A DNA stretch of 64,000 nucleotides from positions 1 through 64,000 of the forward strand of contig NZ_LQOW01000027.1 in NCBI RefSeq assembly GCF_002102185.1. The letters run 5' to 3'. A model generated the notes under the pieces. It ran no database searches and was not told the DNA's origin. It saw only the letters and a list, made by a program, of their open reading frames with translations. Below, in pieces: positions 37,611-46,400 of the stretch. The DNA is from Mycobacterium fragae. Lineage in GTDB: Bacteria > Actinomycetota > Actinomycetes > Mycobacteriales > Mycobacteriaceae. A program made the position numbers and the translations under genes. How positions within the stretch are numbered: position 1 is the first letter of the stretch; every line of letters begins with the position of its first letter.

Positions 37611-37636
37611 TACCCGTCCGGTGTCGTTGCTAAACG
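37611..37636 (-). promoter_or_regulatory. SigF-type promoter of the F6-like RNA
   Basis: The minus strand has CGTTT, a 16-bp spacer and GGGTA, against the SigF consensus GGTTT-N16-GGGTA. Nine of ten bases match, with exact spacing. Confidence 0.72.
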
Positions 37637-37675
37637 TCGCTACCTGGCGACCGAAAGCCCTTCTGCCCTGCGGTA

Positions 37676-39043
37676 TCAGGCTTCGAGAATGGCGGCGACG
37701 CCCTGGCCGCCGGCAGCACAGATCGAGATCAGCGCGCGCAACGGCTTCGCGGCGTCTTTCCCCCCGCCCTGCTGCTTTGCCTTCTTCTCCGCCAGTTGCT
37801 TGGCTGCCTGCGCGAGGATCCGCCCGCCTGTGGCTGCGAAGGGGTGACCAGCGGCCAGCGACGAACCGTTGACGTTGAGCTTGGACCGGTCGATGGAGCC
37901 CAACGCGGCATCCAATCCCAGCCGCTGCTTGCAGTACTCCTCGGATTCCAGCGCCTGCAGGTGTGCGAGCACCACCGAGGCGAAAGCCTCGTGGAATTCG
38001 TAGAAATCAAAGTCCTGCAGGCTCAGCCCGTTGCGGGCCAGCAGTCGGGGTATCGCGTAAGTCGGCGCCATCAGCAGTCCGTCGGCGCCGTTGACATAGT
38101 CGACCGCGGCCGTCTCGGCGTCCACGAAATAGGCAAGTGGCGACAGGGAGTGCTCGGCGGCCCATTCCTCACTGGCCAGCAACGCCACCGAGGCACCGTC
38201 GGTCAGCGGCGTGGAATTGCCTGCGGTCATCGTCGCGTCGCCGGCTTTCACGCCGAACACCGGCTTGAGTTTGGTCAGCTTGTCCACCGACGCGTCCGGC
38301 CGAAGGTTGTCGTCGCGGTAGAGACCCAAAAATGGGGTGACCAGGTCGTCGAAGAAACCCCGGTCGTAGGCGGCCGCCATGTTGCGGTGACTGGCCGCGG
38401 CCAGCTCATCTTGATCGACCCGCTTGATGCCCATCTGCTTGGTGGTGATCGCCTGGTGCTCACCCATCGACAACCCGGTTCGAGGTTCGGCGTTCACCGG
38501 GATCTCGACCCCGAGCGTCGCGGGCAGCTTGCCCACCAACTTCAGCCGCTCGACGTTGGATTTCGACCGGCGCAGCGCCAGCAGCGTGCGGCGCAGGTTA
38601 TCGCCGAAACCGATCGGCGGATCGGAAGTCGTGTCCACCCCGCCGGCGGCGGCAACCTCGTAGCGGCCGGAGGCGATGCCGTCGGCCGCGGCGATCGCCG
38701 CCTGCAGCCCTGTCCCACAGGCTTGCTGGATGTCGAACGCCGGCGTGTAGGACGACAGCGCCGAGCCCAGCACGCATTCGCGCATCAGGTTGAAGTCGCG
38801 GCTGTGCTTGAGCACCGCACCGCCGATCACCGCGCCCAGCCGTTCACCGGCCAGGCCGAATCGGTCGACCAGCCCGCGCAAGGCGGCGGTGAACATGTCC
38901 TGGTTGGACGCGTCGGCGTACGCGCGGTCGGAGCGCGCGAACGGGATCCGGTTGCCGCCCAGCACGGCGACGCGCCGCGTCGAACGGGTCCCGTCGGCGT
39001 TGACCTTCGGCTGGGAACTTGAAGAAGAACTTTCAAAACTCAC
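37676..39043 (-). CDS. fadA2: FadA2, acetyl-CoA acyltransferase (thiolase)
   Basis: 455 residues. The nucleophilic Cys is in QQACGTGLQAA (Cys109). The His of YEFHEAFAS and the C-terminal Cys of SICAAGGQG complete the thiolase active site. The N-terminal Ser-rich stretch of about 10 residues is unusual and probably disordered. It would cleave 3-ketoacyl-CoA to acetyl-CoA in beta-oxidation. It is divergent from fabG4 across a 134-bp region with two perfect palindromes. Confidence 0.93.
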   Translation of the reverse strand: MSFESSSSSSQPKVNADGTRSTRRVAVLGGNRIPFARSDRAYADASNQDMFTAALRGLVDRFGLAGERLGAVIGGAVLKHSRDFNLMRECVLGSALSSYTPAFDIQQACGTGLQAAIAAADGIASGRYEVAAAGGVDTTSDPPIGFGDNLRRTLLALRRSKSNVERLKLVGKLPATLGVEIPVNAEPRTGLSMGEHQAITTKQMGIKRVDQDELAAASHRNMAAAYDRGFFDDLVTPFLGLYRDDNLRPDASVDKLTKLKPVFGVKAGDATMTAGNSTPLTDGASVALLASEEWAAEHSLSPLAYFVDAETAAVDYVNGADGLLMAPTYAIPRLLARNGLSLQDFDFYEFHEAFASVVLAHLQALESEEYCKQRLGLDAALGSIDRSKLNVNGSSLAAGHPFAATGGRILAQAAKQLAEKKAKQQGGGKDAAKPLRALISICAAGGQGVAAILEA

Positions 39044-39083
39044 GCTTATCTCCGTCAGGTGGGGGTTATCCGCGATTAGTACC

Positions 39084-39104
39084 CAGTAGGCATACTACCT
39101 ACTG
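39084..39104 (+). promoter_or_regulatory. Perfect operator-like palindrome CAGTAGG-N7-CCTACTG between fadA2 and fabG4
   Basis: Seven-base arms are exactly complementary around a 7-base spacer, in the middle of the divergent fadA2/fabG4 promoter region. This size and symmetry are typical of TetR-family operators. It probably controls both directions. Confidence 0.6.
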
Positions 39105-39107
39105 ATC

Positions 39108-39121
39108 TTACTCTGGAGTAA
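39108..39121 (+). promoter_or_regulatory. Second palindrome TTACTC-TG-GAGTAA
   Basis: A perfect 6-2-6 inverted repeat that begins 3 bp after the first palindrome (39084-39104). It may be a second operator or part of the fabG4 promoter. Confidence 0.45.
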
Positions 39122-39177
39122 GTTCGCTATCGATACGGTAGTCGACAGATGACAGGCTCGATACGGAAGGCAACTCA

Positions 39178-40542
39178 GTGGCCCCCAAGGTTTCATCGGA
39201 TCTATTCTCCCAGGTCGTCAACTCCGGCCCCGGGTCGTTTCTGGCCAAGCAACTCGGCGTTCCGCAGCCCGAGCCGTTGCGCCGTTATCGGGTCGGCGAT
39301 CCGCCGCTGGTCGGGTCGCTGCTGATCGGCGGTGAGGGCCGGGTGGTCGAGCCGCTGCGCGCGGCGCTGAACACGGACTATGACGTGGTGGGCGCCAATC
39401 TCGGTGGCCGCTGGGCGGATTCGTTCGGCGGGCTGGTTTTCGACGCCACCGGTATCACCGCGCCGGCCGGGTTGAAGGCGCTGTACGAGTTCTTCACCCC
39501 ATTGCTGCGCAACCTCGGCCCCTCCGGCCGCGTCGTCGTCGTCGGCACCACGCCCGAGGCGGCGGGCAGCACCGACGAGCGGATCGCGCAGCGCGCGCTG
39601 GAGGGCTTCACCCGCTCCCTGGGCAAAGAGCTGCGCCGCGGCGCCACCGCTCAGCTGGTCTACCTGGCCCCCGACGCCAAACCTGCCGCCACCGGCCTGG
39701 AGTCCACGATGCGGTTCATCCTGTCGGCGAAGTCGGCCTATGTCGACGGCCAGGTGTTCTACGTCGGCGCCGAGGATGCCACCCCGCCGAGCGACTGGGA
39801 CCGCCCGCTGGACGGCAAGACCGGCATCGTCACCGGCGCCGCCCGGGGTATCGGCGCGACGATTGCCGAGGTGTTCGCTCGCGACGGAGCCCGGGTGGTA
39901 GCGATCGACGTCGAGGCGGCCGCCGAGGCGCTCGAAAAGACAGCCAGCAGAGTCGGCGGTACGGCGCTGACCCTCGACGTCACCGCGGACGACGCCGTGG
40001 AGAAGATCACCGAACATCTGGGTGAGCACCACAACGGCCGGGCCGACATCCTGGTCAACAACGCCGGCATCACCCGCGACAAGTTGCTGGTCAACATGGA
40101 CGATGCCCGGTGGGACGCCGTGCTCGCCGTCAATTTGCTTGCCCCGCTTCGACTTACCGAGGGACTGGTCGGCAACGGCAGCATCGGCGAGGGTGGCCGG
40201 GTGATCGGGCTGTCGTCGATGGCCGGCATCGCGGGCAATCGCGGGCAGACCAACTACGCCACCACCAAGGCCGGCATGATCGGCCTTGCCCAGGCCCTGG
40301 CGCCCGAGCTTGCCGGCAAGGGCATCACGATCAACGCCGTCGCACCGGGATTCATCGAAACACAGATGACGGCCGCCATCCCGCTGGCAACCCGCGAGGT
40401 GGGCCGTCGGATGAACTCGCTGTTTCAGGGCGGGCAGCCCGTCGATGTCGCCGAGACCATCGCCTACTTCGCCAGCCCGGCGTCAAACGCGGTGACCGGC
40501 AATGTGATTCGTGTGTGCGGCCAGGCAATGTTGGGGGCGTGA
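39178..40542 (+). CDS. fabG4: FabG4, high-molecular-weight 3-oxoacyl reductase
   Basis: 454 residues with a GTG start. The N-terminal flavodoxin-like half (about 1-200) lacks a catalytic tetrad. The C-terminal SDR half has the NAD-binding TGAARGIG (about 218) and the active-site YATTKAG (Tyr about 361, Lys about 365). HMwFabG enzymes are NADH-dependent and reduce long-chain 3-ketoacyl-CoA. htdX follows after 1 bp, so reductase and dehydratase are made together. Confidence 0.94.
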   Translation: MAPKVSSDLFSQVVNSGPGSFLAKQLGVPQPEPLRRYRVGDPPLVGSLLIGGEGRVVEPLRAALNTDYDVVGANLGGRWADSFGGLVFDATGITAPAGLKALYEFFTPLLRNLGPSGRVVVVGTTPEAAGSTDERIAQRALEGFTRSLGKELRRGATAQLVYLAPDAKPAATGLESTMRFILSAKSAYVDGQVFYVGAEDATPPSDWDRPLDGKTGIVTGAARGIGATIAEVFARDGARVVAIDVEAAAEALEKTASRVGGTALTLDVTADDAVEKITEHLGEHHNGRADILVNNAGITRDKLLVNMDDARWDAVLAVNLLAPLRLTEGLVGNGSIGEGGRVIGLSSMAGIAGNRGQTNYATTKAGMIGLAQALAPELAGKGITINAVAPGFIETQMTAAIPLATREVGRRMNSLFQGGQPVDVAETIAYFASPASNAVTGNVIRVCGQAMLGA

Positions 40543-40543
40543 A

Positions 40544-41386
40544 GTGACACAGCCAAGCGGTTTGAAGAATCTCGTGCGCGCGGCGGCCGGGGCGCTGCCG
40601 TTCGTGCCGCGCAGCGACACCCTGCCTACCCGAATGCTGAAAGTGCAGGACCTGCAGATCGACCGGTCCAACGTGGCCGACTATGCCGCGGTCACCGGGC
40701 TGCGCTACGGCGACACCGTTCCGTTGACCTATCCGTTCGCGCTGACCTTCCCGACGGTGATGTCGCTGGTGACCGGATTCGACTTTCCTTTCGCCGCAAT
40801 GGGAGCCGTGCATACCGAAAACCACATCGAGCAATACCGGCCGATCGCGGTGACCGACACGGTCGGGATCGCGGTGCATGCGGAGAACCTTCGCGAACAC
40901 CGCAAGGGCCTGCTTGTCGATGTGGTGTCCGATGTCAGCGTCGGCAACGATCTCGCGTGGCATCAGGTGACGACCTTCCTGCATCAGCAGCGCACCAGCC
41001 TGTCCGACGAGCCCAAACCGCCGCCCCAGAAGCAGCCCAAGTTGCCTCCGCCGAACGCCATCCTGCGGATAACCCCGGGCCAGATTCGTCGCTACGCCGC
41101 CGTCGGCGGCGATCACAACCCGATCCACACCAACCCGATCGGGGCCAAGCTGTTCGGCTTCCCCACCGTCATCGCACACGGGATGTTCAGTGCCGCAGCG
41201 GTATTGGCGAACCTTGAGGCCGGCCTGCCCGACGCGGTCACGTATTCGGTGCGGTTCGGAAAACCGGTGGTGCTGCCCGCCAGTCCGGGTCTGTACGTCG
41301 ATCAGGTCGAAGGTGGCTGGGACATCAGCTTGCGCAACATCGCCAAGGGATACCCCTACCTCACGGGAACGGTCAGGTCGCGCTAA
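40544..41386 (+). CDS. htdX: HtdX, MaoC-like 3-hydroxyacyl-thioester dehydratase
   Basis: 280 residues from the GTG at 40544, equal to Rv0241c. An upstream in-frame ATG inside fabG4 is not needed. It has a double hot-dog fold, and the hydratase-2 motif AVGGDHNPIHTNPIGAKLFGF (starting near residue 185) holds the catalytic Asp/His pair. With FabG4 it would carry out the reduction and dehydration steps of long-chain fatty acid synthesis or breakdown. It converges with a TetR gene and the stops overlap by 4 bp. Confidence 0.92.
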   Translation: MTQPSGLKNLVRAAAGALPFVPRSDTLPTRMLKVQDLQIDRSNVADYAAVTGLRYGDTVPLTYPFALTFPTVMSLVTGFDFPFAAMGAVHTENHIEQYRPIAVTDTVGIAVHAENLREHRKGLLVDVVSDVSVGNDLAWHQVTTFLHQQRTSLSDEPKPPPQKQPKLPPPNAILRITPGQIRRYAAVGGDHNPIHTNPIGAKLFGFPTVIAHGMFSAAAVLANLEAGLPDAVTYSVRFGKPVVLPASPGLYVDQVEGGWDISLRNIAKGYPYLTGTVRSR

Positions 41387-42027
41387 CCGACACTCGCGCC
41401 GGACTGACCGCCGCCGACTTCGGCCACGTCCCTATCCGACGGCGTGCCCTTGAGGCCGCGCCAGAACAGGTTGATCATCAGTTCGGCCGCCTCGTCGACG
41501 TCGGTATCGCCGGTGCTCAGCCGGGTCGCCACCGCCTCGCCCGCCCCGACCAGCGCTACCGCCATCATCTCGAAGTCGGCGTCGGGGTCGGGGTGCCTGG
41601 TTCCGCTCTGCAGTAGTCGGGCGACCAGCTCGATGATCCGCGCACGTCCCTCCCGCACGGTGTGCGCGAACGCCTGCGAGCTGGTGGCCTGGGTGTACAT
41701 CACTATCCACGACGCCCGGTTGGCGTCGATGTAGCGCATGAACGACAGAATTGCGTTGCGCAGCAAGTCCTTCGGGCTCTGCTCGGGGTCGATGTCTTCG
41801 CTCACACCGTCGATGAACCGCGTCAGCTCGCGGTTCAGGCAGGCGCCGAACAGCTCCTCCTTGGAGCCGTAATACAGGTAGAGCATCGGCTTGGAGATCT
41901 GCGCTCTGGCGGCGATCGCGTCCATGGACGTCTCGTGGTAGCCGTTTTTCGAGAACATCTCGACGGCGGCGTCGAGCATCTGCTGTTCGCGGACAGCACG
42001 CGGTAGCCGCTTGGTGCCACCTGCCAT
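41383..42027 (-). CDS. TetR-family regulator (Rv0238 type)
   Basis: 214 residues. The HTH is in AAVEMFSKNGYHETSMDAIAA and AQISKPMLYLYYGSKEELF. The C-terminal domain has no obvious ligand motif. It follows lpqI on the same strand after 54 bp. Its place beside fadA2/fabG4/htdX makes it the best local candidate to bind the palindromes at 39084-39121 or 35452. The vapBC24 toxin-antitoxin pair found nearby in M. tuberculosis is absent here. Confidence 0.88.
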   Translation of the reverse strand: MAGGTKRLPRAVREQQMLDAAVEMFSKNGYHETSMDAIAARAQISKPMLYLYYGSKEELFGACLNRELTRFIDGVSEDIDPEQSPKDLLRNAILSFMRYIDANRASWIVMYTQATSSQAFAHTVREGRARIIELVARLLQSGTRHPDPDADFEMMAVALVGAGEAVATRLSTGDTDVDEAAELMINLFWRGLKGTPSDRDVAEVGGGQSGASVG

Positions 42028-42081
42028 GCTGTGCCCTTCCAGACCTGCTTTACGCCACCGAGGTTAGCTGAATCCAGTGCG

Positions 42082-43227
42082 CTAGCGCCCGCACTCAGAG
42101 CGTCGGCCCTTCATCTGCGCGATCCGCAGCACCGACGCATCGACCGCCGGCATCGTCAGCTCACCTGCGGCCAGGGCCTTCTCGAGGCGAGCCAGCACCG
42201 CGGGCACCTCGTCGGTGGTGACCCACAACGCGATGTCGGTGCCCGCCTGCAGGGTCCGCAAGACCGCGTCGGGCACGGTGTAGCGCTCGTTCACCGCAGC
42301 CATGCTGGACAGGTCGTCGCTGAACACCGGGCCATTGAAGGGCGGACCGCCGTAGCCGCTGCCGGTGCGCAGCAACCGCACGGCGTCCGGGTTGAGGCTT
42401 GCCGGAAGATTGCCGGGCAGCCCGGGAACCTGCAGATGGCCGACCATGACGCCGACCGGGGCCGCGGTGACCAGCGTCCGATAGGGCACCAAATCGTCTT
42501 TTTGCAGCTCGGCGAGCGGCGGCGTGGTGACCCCGCCGGTGTGCGAGTCGCCGGACCCGTGCCCGTGTCCGGGGAAATGCTTGAGCACCGGTAGCAGCCC
42601 GGCGTCGCGCAGGCCCCGCGCATATGCCCCGGCGTACTCGGTGACCTTGGCGGGATCCGAGCCGAACGACCGGTCGCCGATCACGGTGTCGTCCGGCGCA
42701 TCGGTGACGTCGACCACGGGAGCGAAATCGATGGTGATGCCCAGGTCGTGCATCCGCTGTCCCCGCTTCAGCGTCGTGCCGTAGACCTGTTCAGGAGACT
42801 GGGTCTGGGCCAGCACCCGCGCCGACGGCGCCGGCCCGATCAGCGGAGACAGCCGGGACACCCGCCCGCCTTCTTCGTCGACGCTGATCGCCAGCGGCAG
42901 GGCTGTCGACGCGGTAAGACCCTTCAACGACCCGTCTTTCAGCATCGACAGCTCGGTCCAACTGCCGATGAAGATGCCGCCGACGTGGTGGTCTTTCACC
43001 ACAGCCGTGGCGTCGACGCGGTTACGCACCCCGACCATCAGCAGCTGAGCCAGCTTGTCACGGGTCGACATTGCCGCCAGGACGGCCGCCGAGTCCCCGC
43101 ATGCCGGTGCGGCGGCGGCCTGGTGGGACGGCGCCGGTGCCGACTTGGGTCGTTCGCCGGTGCCGCCGCACGCCGCCGACAGCATCGTCACCGCGGCGAG
43201 CGCGGCCAGAACGCGGGGAAAAGACAT
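42082..43227 (-). CDS. lpqI: LpqI, lipoprotein beta-N-acetylglucosaminidase (GH3, NagZ-like)
   Basis: 381 residues. A signal peptide with lipobox ends at Cys20 (LSAAC), predicting a cell-envelope lipoprotein. The GH3 domain carries the NagZ-type catalytic loop KHFPGHGHGSGDSHTGG, with the His/Asp pair used as acid/base, and the nucleophile Asp lies in the VFSDDLSSMAAV segment. It removes terminal GlcNAc during peptidoglycan recycling. It is divergent from the small secreted-protein gene before aftD. Confidence 0.92.
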   Translation of the reverse strand: MSFPRVLAALAAVTMLSAACGGTGERPKSAPAPSHQAAAAPACGDSAAVLAAMSTRDKLAQLLMVGVRNRVDATAVVKDHHVGGIFIGSWTELSMLKDGSLKGLTASTALPLAISVDEEGGRVSRLSPLIGPAPSARVLAQTQSPEQVYGTTLKRGQRMHDLGITIDFAPVVDVTDAPDDTVIGDRSFGSDPAKVTEYAGAYARGLRDAGLLPVLKHFPGHGHGSGDSHTGGVTTPPLAELQKDDLVPYRTLVTAAPVGVMVGHLQVPGLPGNLPASLNPDAVRLLRTGSGYGGPPFNGPVFSDDLSSMAAVNERYTVPDAVLRTLQAGTDIALWVTTDEVPAVLARLEKALAAGELTMPAVDASVLRIAQMKGRRSECGR

Positions 43228-43308
43228 CCGCCCATGCTGTCATGACGCCATGGCCGCCGCTCCCACGGGCAACGACCGCGACCGCTAGTTCTGCTAGGTT
43301 TGGCGACT

Positions 43309-43482
43309 ATGAATCGGTTCGTGGCGCCCGCCGCCGCCAGCGTCGTGGTCGGTTTGCTGCTGGGTGCCGCCGCCATCTTCGGGATCACGCTGATGGTGCA
43401 GCAGGACACCAAGCCCCCACTTCCCGGCGGCGACCCGCAGTCGTCGGTACTCAATCGGGTTGAGTACGGCAACCGCAGCTAG
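43309..43482 (+). CDS. Small membrane/secreted protein (Rv0236A type, DUF2613)
   Basis: 57 residues: a single hydrophobic segment (AASVVVGLLLGAAAIFGITLMV, about 9-31) and a short polar tail with PPLPGGDPQSSVLNRVEYG. The start is ATG 43309. It overlaps the start of aftD by 23 bp, so the two are coupled. The function is unknown; the conserved link with aftD suggests a role in arabinan assembly or in supporting the large transferase. Confidence 0.85.
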   Translation: MNRFVAPAAASVVVGLLLGAAAIFGITLMVQQDTKPPLPGGDPQSSVLNRVEYGNRS

Positions 43483-46400
43483 CCTGAGCTCGCCGCTCTC
43501 GCGGCGCTGGTTGTGGTTGGTCGGCACGGTCGCGCTGGCCTTGAGCTTCGTCCAGTCGCCCGGGCAGATTTCTCCCGACACCAAGCTCGACCTCACCGCC
43601 AACCCGCTGCGCTTCCTGGTTCGGGCGACCAACCTGTGGAACAGCGAGCTGCCATTCGGGCAGGCGCAAAACCAGGCCTACGGCTACCTGTTTCCGCACG
43701 GCACGTTCTTCTTGGCCGGTCACCTGCTGGGGCTGCCGGGCTGGATCACGCAGCGGCTGTGGTGGGCGCTGCTGCTGACGGTGGGTTTCTGGGGGTTGCT
43801 GCGGGTCGCCGAGGCGCTGCACATCGGGACGCCGACGTCGCGGGTGATCGCCGCGGCGGCGTTCGCACTGTCGCCGCGGGTTCTGACCACCCTGGGGTCG
43901 ATCTCGTCGGAGACCCTGCCGATCATGCTGGCGCCGTGGGTGCTGCTGCCGACGATTCTCGCGTTGCGCGCAGATCCCGGCAGGTCGGTGCGACGGCTGG
44001 CCGGGCAGGCCGGTCTCGCGGTCGCGCTGATGGGGGCCGTCAACGCCATCGCGACGCTGGCGGGCTGTCTGCCCGCCGTGATTTGGTGGGCCTGCCATCG
44101 GCCGAACCGGCTGTGGTGGCGATACACCGGATGGTGGCTGGTTGCCCTGGCCCTCGCGATGTCGTGGTGGCTGGTGGCGCTGGTACTCATGGCCCGGATC
44201 AGCCCGCCGTTTTTGGATTTCATCGAATCTTCCGGTGTCACAACGCAATGGTCGTCACTGGTCGAAGTGCTGCGCGGCACCGACAGCTGGACGCCGTTCG
44301 TGGCGCCCGACGCCACCGCGGGGGCACCACTGGTCACCGGCTCGGTCGCGATCCTGGGCACCTGCCTGGTCGCCGCCGCCGGGCTGGCCGGGCTCGCCGG
44401 GATGGCAATGCGCGGGGGCCCGGTGTCCGGGCGGCTGGTGACCATGCTCCTGGTCGGCGTGGTGCTGCTGGCCGCCGGCTATGGCGGCGGGCTGGGCTCA
44501 CCGATGGCGCATCAGGTGCAGGCCTTCCTGGATGCCGGCGGAGCCCCGCTACGTAACGTGCACAAGCTGGAGTCCCTGATCCGGATCCCGGTACTGCTGG
44601 GCCTGGCCGAGCTGCTGGGCCGGATACCGCTGCCTGGCAGTGCACCGAGGCCGGTGTGGATCCACGCGTTAGCTCACCCGGAACGCGACAAACGGGTGGC
44701 GGCCGGAATCGCTGTGCTGACCGCCCTTCTGGTAAGCACCTCGCTGGCGTGGACCGGCCGGATCACCCCGCCCGGCACCTTCAGCGCGATACCGCGGTAT
44801 TGGCACGAGACCGCCGACTGGCTCACCGAACACAACACCGGTACGCCGGCTCCGGGTCGGGTGTTGGTGGTTCCCGGCGCGCCGTTTGCCACCCAGCTGT
44901 GGGGTACCAGCCACGACGAGCCGTTCCAGGTGCTCGGCGAGAGTCCTTGGGGGGTACGCGATTCCATCCCGCTGACACCGCCGCAGACCATCCGGGCGCT
45001 GGACTCGGTGCAACGCCTGTTCGCCGCCGGCAGACCCTCCTTGGGTCTGGCTGATACCCTTGCCCGCCAAGGGATTTCGTACGTCGTGCTGCGCAACGAC
45101 CTGGACCCCGACACGTCGCGGTCGGCGCGCCCGATCTTGGTGCACCGGGCCATCGCCGGGTCGCCGCGGCTGCAGAAGGTCGCGCAGTTCGGTGCGCCGG
45201 TCGGGCCGGGCCCGGTGTCGGGATTCGTCAGCGACAGCGGATTACGGCCGAGGTATCCCGCCGTGGAGATCTACCGAGTCCTCAAAGACGAAGCGGCGGC
45301 GCGCAATCCTGCCGCGCCCTACCTCGTCGACACCGACCAGTTGGCCCGCGTCGACGGCGGGTCCGAGGTGCTGCTGCGCCTCGACGAGCGCGGGCGCCTG
45401 CTCGGTGAGCCCGCCCTGGGCCCGGTGCTGACGACCGCCGAGGCCACCCGCGCCGGTCTGCCGACTCCCGTCGTCACGGCCACCGACACCCCGGTCGCCA
45501 GGGAGACCGACTACGGCCGAGTCGACAATCATTCGTCGGCGATCCGCGCCGCCGGCGACGCCCGGCACACCTTCAACCGGGTGCCCGACTACCCCACCCC
45601 CGGCGCGCCGACCGTATACGGCGGCTGGACCGGCGGCCGGCTCACGGTGTCCAGCTCGTCGTCGGATGCCACAGCTCTGCCCGACGTCGCCACCGCGTCC
45701 TCGCCCGCCGCCGCGATCGACGGCGATCCGGCGACCGCGTGGGTGTCCAACGGGCTGCAGTCCGCCGTCGGGCAATGGCTGCAAGTGGACTTCGACCATC
45801 CGGTGACCAACGCCGTCATCACGGTCAAACCCAGTGCGACCGCCGTCGGCGCCCAGGTCCGCAGGATCCAGGTGTCCACCGTCAACGGCACCACCACGCT
45901 GCGGTTCGACGAGGCCGGCAAACCGCTGACCGCGGCGCTGCCATATGGCGAAACGCCGTGGGTACGCGTCACCGCGATCGGCACCAACGACGGATCCGCC
46001 GGTGTGCAGTTCGGCATCACCGACCTGTCGATCACCCAATACGACGCCTTCGGGTTCGCGCACCCGGTCGACTTGCGCCACACCGTGCTGGTTCCCGGAC
46101 CGCCGGGCAATGCCGCGGTCGCCCGGTGGGACCTGGGCGCTGAACCGCTCGACCGACCGGGCTGCGCCGAGGGTCCAGGGGATCCCGGGATTATGCACTG
46201 CGCGGCGTCGATGGCGCTGCTACCCGAAACGCCGGTCACGTTCAGCCGCACGCTGACCGTGCCCCAACCGGTGTCGGTCACGCCGGCCGTCTGGGTGCGC
46301 GCACGGCAGGGTCCCAAGCTGGCCGATCTGATCGCCGAGCCGGACACCGCACGGGCCAAGGGTGATTCCGATCTGGTCGATGTCCTCGGCTCGGCGTATG

